Source: Pyrodictium sp.
GTDB taxonomy: Archaea > Thermoproteota > Thermoprotei_A > Sulfolobales > Pyrodictiaceae
DNA length: 18,516 bases
Assembly: GCA_015662475.1 (NCBI GenBank)
Contig: DQUB01000022.1
Coordinates: 1 to 18,516, forward strand
Reading direction: 5' to 3'
Position 1 is the stretch's first letter; every line of letters begins with the position of its first letter. Positions 6,647-15,873 of this stretch are shown in pieces. The position numbers and the translations under genes were made by a program. The notes under the pieces were generated by a model that was given only the letters and a program-made list of their open reading frames with translations, was not told where the DNA came from and made no database searches.

Positions 6647-9600
6647 TTGGCCTCGAACACTCAAACCTTCCCATCTATGGAAGATCGATGGATTGTTATG
6701 AAAGCATTCTTTGACGAGTATGGGCTAGTAAGACAGCACATTGACTCATTTAACAGGTTTATAGAGAAAGACCTGCCTGAAATAGTTAAGGCGTTTGGAC
6801 ATATTGCCACTCCTAGGAGAGAATACGAGTTCAAGATTATAGATGTTAGTCTTGGCGAGCCAATGGTCGTTGAAAGTGATGGTAGTGAACATCCTGTGAC
6901 ACCTTTAGAGTGTAGGATACGTGATCTAACCTATTGGGCGCCCATACGTGCAAAGGTAGTTGTTTCGGAAAATGGTATTGAGAGGGAGCCAGAAGAAATA
7001 ATACTTGGCTATCTCCCAATAATGTTGCGTTCTAAGGCAGATCCTCTAGCTAAATGCTTCTACGAAGGGAGACCTAAAGAGGAATGTGAAAGATTACTTG
7101 TAGAGGCGGGTGAAGATCCTAGAGATCCAGGAGGTTACTTTATCATTAATGGGTCAGAACGTGTTATCGTAATGCAAGAAGATCAAGCATTAAATAGAAT
7201 ACTTGTTGATAAAGCTAAAGCAGGTACAAGTGCTGTTTATGCTGCTAAAGTTATTTCAGCTTATGCCGGTGTACGTTATCAGCTCATACTTGATCTACAT
7301 AAAGATGGTACTCTACACATTTCAATGACAAGAGCACTCAGCAAAATACCATTTGTAGTGGTGATGAGAGCACTAGGTCTTGAGAGTGATAGGGATATTG
7401 TCTTAGCTGTAAGCCCTGACCCAGAAATTCAACAAATGTTGATACCTTCTCTTGAGCAAGTAAGAGCTATTGCTACAGTCGAAGACGCGCTAGACTATAT
7501 CGGTAGTAGGTTTAGAGAGGGCATCGGTAAACCACGTGAGCAGCGTATTAAGGTTGCAGAGAGAGTTCTTGACACACTTCTTCTCCCACATCTTGGCACA
7601 AGTCCTAAGGATAGGATTAAGAAGGCCTTATTCCTAGGTCAAATGGCTAACAAGCTTCTCGAGCTTGCCCTAGGCCGGAGAAAGCCTGACGACAAAGACC
7701 ATTACGCTAACAAACGCATACTTCTTGCAGGCGACCTCATAGCGATAGTTTTTAGAGTTGCTATGAGATTCCTCGTTAGTGATATTAGACAACAGCTTGA
7801 GCGAGCTAGGAGTCGTGGCAGAAAGATATCAGCTCGTCTGCTCGTTAGATCAGATATTGTGACAAATAGGATTAGAGAAGCTCTGGCAACAGGTAACTGG
7901 CCTGGTCAGAGGACTGGTGTGAGTCAGCTTTTAGACAGAACTAATTGGCTGTCGATGTTGAGTCATCTTCGCCGTGTCGTATCCCCCTTAAGTCGTAGTC
8001 AACCTCACTTCGAGGCAAGAGACGTCCATGGCACTCAGTGGGGTAGGATTTGCCCATTCGAAACCCCTGAAGGACCCAACTGTGGTCTTGTGAAAAACTT
8101 GGCTGTGATGGCCTACATTTCTGCTGGTGTCGATGAGAAGAAGATAGAGAAGCTCTTATTCGAGCTAGGTGTGGTTGACGCTCTAAAAGTCTTTGAAGAG
8201 GTTAGAAAGACTGGCCAATATCCACCAGAGATTAGGAAGGCTGCTAAGGTATTCCTAAATGGTAGACTTGTAGGCTACTACATTGGCGATGGAGAGAAAC
8301 TTGTAAATGAGCTGAGAAGGTTGAGGCGTGAAGGTAAAATTGAACCAGAAGTAAGTGTTGCACTGTACAAGACCGAATACATACATGAGGTCTACATAAA
8401 CACTGATCCTGGAAGAATATTAAGACCTGTCTTTGTAGTTGAAAATGGCAAGCTGAAGCTGAAACCAGAACACATTGAAAAGCTTAAGAAGGGTGAGTGG
8501 AAATTCAGCGACCTTCTCCGTCACGGTATAGTTGAGTTCTTAGATGCTGAAGAAGAGGAGAACGCTTACATAGCACTTAATCCAGACGAGCTTACCCCTG
8601 AACACACGCACATGGAGATCTGGCCAGCAGCAGTATTTGGTGTTACGGCTTCAACAATACCATATGCTGAGCATAACCAGGCACCACGTAACACCTATCA
8701 AGCGGCAATGGCTAAGCAAGCTTTAGGTCTATATGCTGCAAACTTCCAATTGCGTGTTGACACTCGTGGTCACCTACTACACTATCCAGAAAAGCCACTA
8801 GTACAAACACGTATGCTTGACATAATGGGGTTCAATGATAGGCCTGCAGGCCAGAACATGATTGTTGCTGTAATGTCGTTTACTGGTTACAACATTGAAG
8901 ATGCAATAATAATGAATAAGTCTTCAATAGAGCGTGGTTTAGCGCGATCAACCTTCTTCAGACTTTATGAGACTGAGGAACGCCGCTACATGGGTGGATT
9001 AAGTGATAAGATTGAGATTCCAGAACCTGGTGTTGAGGGAGCTAAACCTCTAGAACTGTATAGGAAACTTGACGTGGACGGCATAGTTAGTCCAGAGGTC
9101 CACGTTAGAGGTGGAGAGGTGTTAATAGGTAAGACTAGTCCGCCACGATTCACCGAAGAATATAGAGAGTTTGGAACAGTAGCAGCAAGAAGACGTGATG
9201 CTTCAGTGTCAGTTCGCTATGGTGAGCGTGGAATAGTTGATATGGTACTGATAACCGAGAATATTGAAGGTAATAAACTTGTTAAAGTCAAAGTGCGTAA
9301 TCTTAGAATACCAGAACTTGGAGATAAGTTTGCATCAAGGCATGGCCAGAAGGGCGTTATCGGCATGTTAATACCGCAATACGATATGCCATTTACAGAA
9401 GATGGTATAACGCCAGACTTGATAATCAACCCACACGCCTTCCCATCAAGAATGACGTTGGGCCAGATACTAGAGACTATTGCGGGTAAGTTTGCAGCAC
9501 TTAAAGCTAGATTTGTTGATGGTACGCCTTTTGCAAAGGAGTCGATTGAAGATATAAGACTTGAGCTTCTAAAGCTAGGTTATGCGCCCGATGGGACTGA

Positions 9601-10078
9601 AATAGTTTATGATGGTCGTACGGGAGAATTGATACGTACACCAATCCTAATAGGTGTCGTGTATTACCAGAAGCTACACCACATGGTTGCCGACAAAATA
9701 CATGCAAGAGCTAAAGGACCTGTGCAGATACTAACAAGGCAGCCTACGGAGGGTAGAGCTAGAGAAGGTGGTCTGCGATTTGGTGAGATGGAGCGTGACT
9801 GTCTAATAGGTCATGGTGCTGCAATATTGCTAAGAGAAAGAATGTTAGAGAGCAGTGATAGGTATGTACTCTATGTATGTGAGCTCTGTGGTCATATATC
9901 ATGGTTTGATAGACGTAAGCGTAGATTCATATGTCCCATACATGGTGATAAGGGTAAGATCTCGGCGGTTGTTGTTCCATACGCATTCAAACTCTTGCTG
10001 CAGGAGCTTCTAAGTATGTGTATTGTACCACGTCTAAGGCTTGGTTACAAGCATGAGTGGAGTGCTCTTAAGAGGTGA
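6647..10078 (+). CDS. rpoB: DNA-directed RNA polymerase subunit B (Rpo2), unsplit
   Basis: The second-largest catalytic RNAP subunit, 1143 residues in one chain; methanogens and relatives often split it into B'' and B'. Landmarks in order: RDPGGYFIINGSERV in the protrusion region, WGRICPFETPEGPNCGLV (around 465-482), GYNIEDAIIMNKSS (around 746-759), GDKFASRHGQKGV (about 892-904) lining the active centre, and a C-terminal zinc ribbon Cys1078-X2-Cys1081 ... Cys1096-X2-His1099. The TTG at 6647 has GGGGTGATGG about 6-10 nt upstream; an in-frame ATG at 6677 is possible but would discard residues usual for the family. The TGA stop lies inside the rpoA1 Shine-Dalgarno. Confidence 0.98.
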   Translation: MASNTQTFPSMEDRWIVMKAFFDEYGLVRQHIDSFNRFIEKDLPEIVKAFGHIATPRREYEFKIIDVSLGEPMVVESDGSEHPVTPLECRIRDLTYWAPIRAKVVVSENGIEREPEEIILGYLPIMLRSKADPLAKCFYEGRPKEECERLLVEAGEDPRDPGGYFIINGSERVIVMQEDQALNRILVDKAKAGTSAVYAAKVISAYAGVRYQLILDLHKDGTLHISMTRALSKIPFVVVMRALGLESDRDIVLAVSPDPEIQQMLIPSLEQVRAIATVEDALDYIGSRFREGIGKPREQRIKVAERVLDTLLLPHLGTSPKDRIKKALFLGQMANKLLELALGRRKPDDKDHYANKRILLAGDLIAIVFRVAMRFLVSDIRQQLERARSRGRKISARLLVRSDIVTNRIREALATGNWPGQRTGVSQLLDRTNWLSMLSHLRRVVSPLSRSQPHFEARDVHGTQWGRICPFETPEGPNCGLVKNLAVMAYISAGVDEKKIEKLLFELGVVDALKVFEEVRKTGQYPPEIRKAAKVFLNGRLVGYYIGDGEKLVNELRRLRREGKIEPEVSVALYKTEYIHEVYINTDPGRILRPVFVVENGKLKLKPEHIEKLKKGEWKFSDLLRHGIVEFLDAEEEENAYIALNPDELTPEHTHMEIWPAAVFGVTASTIPYAEHNQAPRNTYQAAMAKQALGLYAANFQLRVDTRGHLLHYPEKPLVQTRMLDIMGFNDRPAGQNMIVAVMSFTGYNIEDAIIMNKSSIERGLARSTFFRLYETEERRYMGGLSDKIEIPEPGVEGAKPLELYRKLDVDGIVSPEVHVRGGEVLIGKTSPPRFTEEYREFGTVAARRRDASVSVRYGERGIVDMVLITENIEGNKLVKVKVRNLRIPELGDKFASRHGQKGVIGMLIPQYDMPFTEDGITPDLIINPHAFPSRMTLGQILETIAGKFAALKARFVDGTPFAKESIEDIRLELLKLGYAPDGTEIVYDGRTGELIRTPILIGVVYYQKLHHMVADKIHARAKGPVQILTRQPTEGRAREGGLRFGEMERDCLIGHGAAILLRERMLESSDRYVLYVCELCGHISWFDRRKRRFICPIHGDKGKISAVVVPYAFKLLLQELLSMCIVPRLRLGYKHEWSALKR

Positions 10079-10083
10079 TGTCT

Positions 10084-12729
10084 ATGGTTGTTGAGGAGAA
10101 GATCATTAAGTCTATCCGGTTTGGCATACTATCTCCAGATGAAATACGTCGTATGTCTGTTACAGCAATAGTGACTAGCGAGTTATACGATGAAGATGGT
10201 AGACCTATTCAAGGCGGTTTAATGGATCCAAGACTTGGCGCAGTGTCTCCGGGCCAAATCTGTCCAACCTGTGGTAATGATGCAAAAACTTGTCCAGGAC
10301 ACTTTGGACATATTGAGTTAGCTAGACCAGTAATTCACGTTGGCTTTATAAAGCACATATATGATATCCTGCGCTCAACGTGTAGGAGATGTGGTAGAAT
10401 TAAGCTTCCTGAAGCAGAGTTAACACGCTATGTGAGTTTGCTTAGGAAGTTGAAAGAAAGATGGCCTCTACTAGCAAAAATGCTTGTTGCAGCGATAAAG
10501 AAGCGTGCGTCAAAGGTTATGGTATGTCCACATTGTGGTGAAAGACAGTACAAGATAGTGCTTGAAAAACCATATAACTTCTATGAAGAGAGACCTGAAG
10601 GAAAAGTGTTCTTGAACCCGTTAGAGGTTCGTTCACGTCTTGAACGTGTACCAGATGAAGATGCAGAACTTCTAGGATTAGACCCCAAGGAAGCTCGTCC
10701 AGAATGGATGGTTCTTACAGTGTTGCCAGTACCACCAATACATGTTAGGCCGAGCATAGTATTAGAGACTGGTATTAGAGCTGAAGATGATCTCACGCAC
10801 AAGCTTGCAGATATCGTGAGGACAAATGAGAGGTTGAGAGAACTCTTAGATGCTGGTGCTCCACAAGCTCTAATAGATGAACACTGGATGCTATTGCAAT
10901 ATCATGTTGCAACATACTTTGACAACGAGCTTCCAAGAATACCCGTTGCTAGACATAGAAGTGGTAGACCGCTCAAAGGTCTAGCTCAAAGACTTAAAGG
11001 TAAGGAGGGTAGGTTTAGAGGTAACCTTAGCGGTAAACGTGTCGACTATTCAGCTCGTACAGTGATCTCGCCCGACCCGTATATCAGCATCAACGAGGTT
11101 GGCGTTCCTATAGAAATAGCCAAGGTGCTCACAGTCAGAATGCCTGTTACACCATGGAATATTGAGGAGGCTAGACGGTATGTCCTCAACGGTCCAGATA
11201 AATGGCCTGGTGCAAACTACGTTATAACTCCTGAAGGTAGAAAGATTGATTTAAGGTATGCAGATCGCAAGAAGATTGCAGAATCGCTTGCACCTGGATG
11301 GTATGTTGAGAGGCATCTAAGAGATGGCGACATTGTGCTATTCAACCGTCAGCCATCGCTACACCGTATGTCAATGATGGGCCATATTGTCAAAGTAATG
11401 CCTGGTAAGACCTTTAGGCTTAACTTGCTAGTTTGTCCACCATATAACGCCGACTTTGACGGCGATGAGATGAACTTACATGTACCGAGAACTGAAGAAG
11501 CACAGGCAGAAGCAAGAGAGCTTATGCTTGTACAGTATCACATACTATCACCGCGCTATGGAGGCCCAATCATTGGTGGACTGCAAGACTACATTAGTGG
11601 TGCATATCTATTGACGATAAAGGCTACGCTATTGACTAAAGAGGATGTCGCAGAATTGTTGGCTGCTGGAGGCTATAAAGGTGAGTTGCCAGAGCCAGCT
11701 ATTCTGTCGCCCAAGGTTAGATGGACAGGCAAGCAAATAGTAAGTCTATTCTTGCCTAAAGACTTCAACTTCAAGGGTAAAGCAAGAGTATCTTCTGGTA
11801 TCTTCGCTTGCGACAATGAGTTCTGTCTCAACGACTCATACATAGTGATAAAGAAAGGAGAACTACTACTAGGCGTATTGGACAAAAAGGCTATTGGTGC
11901 TGAACAACCAGAGAACATGATGCACTGGCTTGTTAAAGAATATGGAACAGACTTTGCTAGAAAGCTCTATGACACCTTATTCAGAGTCTTTATAAGGTTT
12001 ATAGAAAAGCGTGGTTTCACAATGACAATAGACGATGTTGCTCTACCTAGAGAGGCGCGTGAAGAGGTAAAGAAGATTATAAGAGAAGCTGAGCAAGAAG
12101 TTTACAGGCTAATAGAACTGTATAAGCAAGGTAAACTAGAACCAATACCAGGGAGAACTCTCGAGGAGACACTTGAGATGAAGATACTTGACGTGCTATC
12201 AGCTGCACGTAAGAAGGTTGAAGACATAGTAGTAAACTATCTAGATCCGTTCAACAACGTATTCATAATGGCTCGTACGGGTGCGCGTGGAAACGAGCTA
12301 AACATAACGCAAATGGCAGCATTGTTGGGCCAGCAGTCGGTTCGAGGCGAGAGAATATATAGAGGATACCGTGATCGCTACTTGCCACACTTCAAGCCTG
12401 GAGACCTAGGTGCAGCAGCAAGAGGCTTTGTATACTCGAGCTTCTACGACGGTTTGTCGCCAATTGAGGTGTTCTTCCACGCTGCAGGTGGTAGAGAAGG
12501 TCTGGTAGATACAGCTGTTAGAACTTCGCAGAGTGGCTACATGCAGCGTAGATTAATAAACGCACTACAAGATTTGAGAGTAGAATACGATGGTACGACA
12601 AGACTACCTGATGGTACAATTGTACAGTTTGTATACGGTGAAGATGGTGTTGATCCTATGAAGAGTGCACATGGTAAAGCTGTAAACATAGATAGAGAGA
12701 TTGAGAGAGTTATCGGGTGGAGAATATGA
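10084..12729 (+). CDS. rpoA1: DNA-directed RNA polymerase subunit A' (Rpo1N)
   Basis: The N-terminal two thirds of the largest RNAP subunit, carrying the catalytic Mg site; 881 residues. Visible features: a clamp zinc site CPTCG...CPGHFGH (Cys60, Cys63, Cys70, His73), a second set of cysteines (100/103 with 148/151), GKRVDYSARTVISPDP, FNRQPSLHRMSMMGH, and NADFDGDEMNLH with the three aspartates 457, 459 and 461. Bridge-helix residues lie near GGREGLVDTAVRTSQSGYMQRR towards the end. Starts at 10075 (GTG), 10078 (ATG) and 10084 (ATG) are all in frame. I chose 10084 because GAGGTGATG just upstream then works as an SD. It overlaps rpoA2 by 4 bp (ATGA). Confidence 0.97.
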   Translation: MVVEEKIIKSIRFGILSPDEIRRMSVTAIVTSELYDEDGRPIQGGLMDPRLGAVSPGQICPTCGNDAKTCPGHFGHIELARPVIHVGFIKHIYDILRSTCRRCGRIKLPEAELTRYVSLLRKLKERWPLLAKMLVAAIKKRASKVMVCPHCGERQYKIVLEKPYNFYEERPEGKVFLNPLEVRSRLERVPDEDAELLGLDPKEARPEWMVLTVLPVPPIHVRPSIVLETGIRAEDDLTHKLADIVRTNERLRELLDAGAPQALIDEHWMLLQYHVATYFDNELPRIPVARHRSGRPLKGLAQRLKGKEGRFRGNLSGKRVDYSARTVISPDPYISINEVGVPIEIAKVLTVRMPVTPWNIEEARRYVLNGPDKWPGANYVITPEGRKIDLRYADRKKIAESLAPGWYVERHLRDGDIVLFNRQPSLHRMSMMGHIVKVMPGKTFRLNLLVCPPYNADFDGDEMNLHVPRTEEAQAEARELMLVQYHILSPRYGGPIIGGLQDYISGAYLLTIKATLLTKEDVAELLAAGGYKGELPEPAILSPKVRWTGKQIVSLFLPKDFNFKGKARVSSGIFACDNEFCLNDSYIVIKKGELLLGVLDKKAIGAEQPENMMHWLVKEYGTDFARKLYDTLFRVFIRFIEKRGFTMTIDDVALPREAREEVKKIIREAEQEVYRLIELYKQGKLEPIPGRTLEETLEMKILDVLSAARKKVEDIVVNYLDPFNNVFIMARTGARGNELNITQMAALLGQQSVRGERIYRGYRDRYLPHFKPGDLGAAARGFVYSSFYDGLSPIEVFFHAAGGREGLVDTAVRTSQSGYMQRRLINALQDLRVEYDGTTRLPDGTIVQFVYGEDGVDPMKSAHGKAVNIDREIERVIGWRI

Positions 12730-13964
12730 GTGAGCTCAAACTCATATGGGATTGGGAGACTATAAAGCAGAGTATAAAGGACTTGCTAGAGCAAGCTAAG
12801 CAAAGACTGCCAAAACGAATTTACGAAGAGCTTGAAACAAAGTTGAAAGAGACGACTTCGAAATACGGTTTAACACCCGAAGAAGCAAAGAAAATAATAG
12901 AATATGTGTTGCAAGAGTACGACAACAGTCTTATTGAACCTGCAGAACCTGTAGGTACTGTGGCAGCACAGTCTATAGGTGAGCCTGGCACGCAGATGAC
13001 TCTAAGAACTTTCCACTATGCTGGTGTTAGAGAATTCAACGTAACTTTGGGTCTACCAAGATTCATCGAACTTGTTGATGCGAAGAAGGAACCTTCAACA
13101 CCCATTATGTACATTTATTTAGACGAAGAACACAGGTATGATGAGCAAAAAGCACGGGAGGTTGCGAGGAGAATAGAGTTTACAAGAATAGTTAATGTTG
13201 CATCAGAGGTTGACATTGACCTCATGAATTTCAGCATTATAGTAAGACTTGATCCCGTAATGTTAGAGGATAAGGGTGTATCGATCGACCAGGTCAAAAA
13301 GACTTTGGAGAGGCTAAAGATAGGTGAAATCGAACAAAGCCCTAACGATCCTTATACAATCATAATCAAGCTTCCTCCAACAGAGTCTATAAGCATTATG
13401 GACTTGCAGAAGAAGAGAGAAAAAGTGTTGAATGCTAAAATTAAGGGCATAAGAAAGATAAGAAGAGTTGTAATACAACGTATAGGTGATGAGTATGTGC
13501 TAGTGACTGAAGGTAGCAACTTAAAGGAGGTCTTGAATGTACCAGGGGTAGATCCAACTAGAACAATAACTAATAGCATTAAAGAAATAGAAGAAGTGCT
13601 CGGTATAGAAGCTGCTCGAGCAGCACTTATAAGAGAGATGAAAAATGTTCTAGATGAACAAGGTCTTGATGTTGACATAAGACATTTGATACTAGTTGCT
13701 GACATTATGACACAAACGGGTAGAATTAGACAAATTGGTAGACATGGTGTTAGTGGAGAGAAACTTAGCGCTCTAGCTAGAGCAGCTTTCGAAATGACTG
13801 TACAAAACCTGTATGAGGCTGCGGCTAGTGGTGAAGAGGATAGGTTGTTAGGTGTTGCGGAAAACGTTATAGTTGGTGGCGTAGTTAATGTCGGTACTGG
13901 CATGGTGGAGGTGTATATGAACCCACAACCTCTACGCCAAGCTGCGGAGCAGAGCAGGGGGTGA
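12726..13964 (+). CDS. rpoA2: DNA-directed RNA polymerase subunit A'' (Rpo1C)
   Basis: The C-terminal third of the largest RNAP subunit, encoded separately as in nearly all archaea; 412 residues. The trigger loop region VGTVAAQSIGEPGTQMTLRT falls at about residues 76-95, followed by FHYAGVREFNVTLGLPRFIELVDA. Near the C-terminus are DIMTQTGRIRQIGRHGVSG and RAAFEMTVQNL, conserved in RPB1. The ATG at 12726 overlaps the rpoA1 stop (ATGA) and has GGGTG at 12715-12719; the in-frame GTG at 12717 sits inside that SD. The N-terminus is a charged helical extension of about 60 residues before the core. Confidence 0.97.
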   Translation: MSELKLIWDWETIKQSIKDLLEQAKQRLPKRIYEELETKLKETTSKYGLTPEEAKKIIEYVLQEYDNSLIEPAEPVGTVAAQSIGEPGTQMTLRTFHYAGVREFNVTLGLPRFIELVDAKKEPSTPIMYIYLDEEHRYDEQKAREVARRIEFTRIVNVASEVDIDLMNFSIIVRLDPVMLEDKGVSIDQVKKTLERLKIGEIEQSPNDPYTIIIKLPPTESISIMDLQKKREKVLNAKIKGIRKIRRVVIQRIGDEYVLVTEGSNLKEVLNVPGVDPTRTITNSIKEIEEVLGIEAARAALIREMKNVLDEQGLDVDIRHLILVADIMTQTGRIRQIGRHGVSGEKLSALARAAFEMTVQNLYEAAASGEEDRLLGVAENVIVGGVVNVGTGMVEVYMNPQPLRQAAEQSRG

Positions 13965-13973
13965 GGTTAGTAC

Positions 13974-14318
13974 TTGTCGCAGAGCGGTCGTGTAGCTGAT
14001 ATTGAGCGAGAATTGGTTACAGCGTTAAAAACTGGCACAGTTATTTTGGGCACTAGAAAAACTTTGAAGCTTTTAAAGCTGGGTAAGGTGAAAGCTGTTA
14101 TTGTTGCTGCAAATGCCCCTCCTGAAGTTAAGAGAGACATACTTTACTACGCTAAACTTGGCAATATACCAGTCTACATTTATCCTGGTACAAGTGTTGA
14201 ACTTGGTGCGGTGTGTGGTAAGCCTTTCACGGTAATGAGTTTAGCTATAATAGACCCTGGTTCGTCTAGGATAGTAGATCTTGTGAAAGAACTTTCAGTT
14301 GTGGAGGTTAAAGGGTGA
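13974..14318 (+). CDS. rpl30e: 50S ribosomal protein L30e
   Basis: A 114-residue L7Ae/L30e-fold ribosomal protein. The typical run is GTVILGTRKTLKLLKLGKVKAV, then VIVAANAPPEVKRDILYYAK and NIPVYIYPGTSVELGAVCGKPF, which holds the loop conserved in RNA-binding members of the family. It starts with TTG at 13974; the SD GGTGAGG at 13961-13967 includes the rpoA2 stop codon. Its place between rpoA2 and nusA is a conserved archaeal order. Confidence 0.95.
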   Translation: MSQSGRVADIERELVTALKTGTVILGTRKTLKLLKLGKVKAVIVAANAPPEVKRDILYYAKLGNIPVYIYPGTSVELGAVCGKPFTVMSLAIIDPGSSRIVDLVKELSVVEVKG

Positions 14319-14324
14319 TAAGCT

Positions 14325-14756
14325 ATGCCTGAAATAAAATTGACTGTTGAAGAGATGAGGTATATCTCGCTTTTACAAGACTTGACAGGCGCTATTGCTA
14401 GAGACTGTGTCGTTGATAATGAGAATAATAGGATCATATTTGTTGTTAGACCGGGTGATGCTGGTAGGGTTATCGGGCGGAGGGGCTCAAATATAAACAG
14501 GTTGAGACAGCTCTTCAATAAAGAAATAGAAGTTGTAGAATATGCTGAGGATCTCGAGAATTTTGTAAAGAATGTGTTTGCACCAGCTCGTGTACTTGGT
14601 ATTAGAATAGTTAAGAGAAACAATCAACGTGTACTTTATGTTACCGTGGATCCGGCAGATAAGGGTAAAGCTATTGGCAAAGGTGGAAAGAAAGTTGCTG
14701 TTGCAAGAATTTTGCTTAAAAGATATTTCAACATAGACGATGTAAGGATTAAGTAG
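14325..14756 (+). CDS. nusA: NusA-like transcription factor (two KH domains)
   Basis: The archaeal short NusA, 143 residues, containing only the two KH RNA-binding domains; the S1 and N-terminal RNAP-binding domains of bacterial NusA are absent, as usual in archaea. The KH signature loops are VIGRRG at residues 49-54 and AIGKGG at 116-121. It probably binds nascent RNA during elongation or termination, but its archaeal role is less well defined than the bacterial one. The ATG at 14325 follows GGGTGA (14313-14318), which holds the L30e stop. Confidence 0.95.
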   Translation: MPEIKLTVEEMRYISLLQDLTGAIARDCVVDNENNRIIFVVRPGDAGRVIGRRGSNINRLRQLFNKEIEVVEYAEDLENFVKNVFAPARVLGIRIVKRNNQRVLYVTVDPADKGKAIGKGGKKVAVARILLKRYFNIDDVRIK

Positions 14757-14796
14757 ATAAGCGAATAGTTGGCGTTTCGAGGGCTGGGGGTCTAGT

Positions 14797-15240
14797 ATGG
14801 CTGGCAAGAAGTCGCCTAATGGTTTGTTTGCCGCTAGAAAGCTTAGGAAGAAAAGATTGAAGTTCAGATGGAGTCAACGTGAGTTTAAGATACGCATGCT
14901 AGGGCTTAAGAAGAAGTATGATCCTCTTGAAGGTGCTCCAATGGCTAGAGGTATTGTGCTGGAGAAGGTTGGTGTGGAAGCGAGACAGCCTAATTCAGCA
15001 GTGCGTAAATGTGTAAGAGTGCAGCTTATAAAGAACGGACGTGTTGTAACAGCATTTGTGCCTGGAGATGGTGGTCTACTAGTTGTTGATGAGCATGATG
15101 AGGTTTTGATTGAGGGTATTGGCGGTCCTAGAGGTAGGTCTATGGGCGATATACCAGGCGTTCGCTATAAGGTTGTTACGGTTAATGGAGTATCGTTAAA
15201 AGCCATACTCGAAGGTAAGAAGCAGAAACCACAAAGATAA
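14797..15240 (+). CDS. rps12: 30S ribosomal protein S12
   Basis: The decoding-centre protein of the small subunit, 147 residues, the archaeal/eukaryotic S12 (uS12, S23e-like) form. The universal loop QPNSAVRKC lies at residues 64-72, followed by VRVQLIKNGR, then VPGDGG and a GIGGPRGRSMGDIPGVRYKV segment. The N-terminal 30 residues are strongly basic. The ATG at 14797 has GGGCTGGGGG upstream. It is the last plus-strand gene of the RNAP operon: the next gene on the right is convergent, with 27 bp between the stop codons. Confidence 0.97.
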   Translation: MAGKKSPNGLFAARKLRKKRLKFRWSQREFKIRMLGLKKKYDPLEGAPMARGIVLEKVGVEARQPNSAVRKCVRVQLIKNGRVVTAFVPGDGGLLVVDEHDEVLIEGIGGPRGRSMGDIPGVRYKVVTVNGVSLKAILEGKKQKPQR

Positions 15241-15267
15241 TATCGATTTTATAAACTAAGTTTTATT
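15241..15267. terminator. Bidirectional T-rich terminator between rps12 and the DUF151 gene
   Basis: The 27-bp convergent gap is AT-rich. It contains AAACT-A-AGTTT (15253-15263), a near-perfect 5-bp palindrome, and GTTTTATT reading rightwards, with TTTATAAAAT reading leftwards. T-tracts on both strands at a tail-to-tail junction fit the intrinsic or FttA-assisted termination known in archaea. No long GC stem is present. Confidence 0.4.
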
Positions 15268-15771
15268 CTATGTTTGTTGTTCTTCATCTTCAAGATCTTT
15301 CATCTCTTCTTCTAGCGCTTCTTGTTCGTCTACAAGTTTACTCAATACATAGATAGGCTTCTCAAGTAGTAATGCAAGGTATATTGCATGACTTGGCACC
15401 ATTTTCCTCTTCATAATTATACCTCCTAAATCAAATTCGACAGTAGCTGTATATAGTGCTGTTTCGTAGTTGAACTCGTCTATTACAACGCGAATCAGCT
15501 TTTCCTTCAACTCTTTAAGGAGTGGTTGAAAGTCTAGGAGTATTTCAAATAGTGTTTCTCGGGAGCCGAACTCAGTTACTGGATTATCGGTTCTCCTTTG
15601 TAGCTTGTTTATTGCTATAACTATCTCGTATGGCACATAATATAATGTGAAGCTTCTACCATCTTCTAGATTGAGGACTATTACAGGAATGTGTGGTGGT
15701 TGAGGTGTTACCATTGCATCAACATTAACAGTCTTTAACAACACGTTACGGTCTGATGGCGGAGGTGGCAT
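15268..15771 (-). CDS. Bifunctional nuclease family (DUF151/BFN) protein
   Basis: A 167-residue protein of the bifunctional nuclease family (DUF151). The family pattern shows in TVNVDAM near the start, VIVLNLEDGRSFTLYYVPYE, LIRVVIDEFNYETALYTATV and KMVPSHAIYLALLLEKPIYV, the last being the characteristic S-x-A-I-x-L-A-L helix. Plant and bacterial members have reported DNase/RNase activity; the archaeal function is not established. The C-terminal 25 residues are very acidic (Glu/Asp-rich). I chose the ATG at 15771, although it lacks a clear SD; an in-frame TTG at 15816 near the predicted transcript start would add 15 residues. It interrupts the rps12-rps7 pair on the opposite strand and shares a divergent spacer of about 100 bp with rps7. 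Confidence 0.8.
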   Translation of the reverse strand: MPPPPSDRNVLLKTVNVDAMVTPQPPHIPVIVLNLEDGRSFTLYYVPYEIVIAINKLQRRTDNPVTEFGSRETLFEILLDFQPLLKELKEKLIRVVIDEFNYETALYTATVEFDLGGIIMKRKMVPSHAIYLALLLEKPIYVLSKLVDEQEALEEEMKDLEDEEQQT

Positions 15772-15822
15772 GCGGCTCGACCAAGTGTTGGGACTTTGCG
15801 TATTCCCCCTTATCAATTCTTG

Positions 15823-15842
15823 TAGGGTATAGCCTTTAAGCC
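15823..15842. promoter_or_regulatory. Shared divergent promoter of rps7 and the DUF151 gene
   Basis: CCTTTAAG at 15833-15840 is a box-A-like element on the plus strand, predicting a start near 15861, about 13 nt before the rps7 ATG. The complementary strand over the same bases reads CTTAAAGG, followed by CTATACC, giving a minus-strand start near 15802-15812. The same bases may therefore support transcription both ways. Confidence 0.4.
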
Positions 15843-15873
15843 TCTACCTGCTTGTTTTGCGCCGGGTGTGGGA

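Noticed and set aside
13352..13903. Long minus-strand open frame (183 codons) opposite rpoA2
   Set aside because: It lies wholly antisense to conserved RNA polymerase sequence and is Ser/Leu/Ile/Thr-rich in a way typical of a shadow frame; no recognisable domain.
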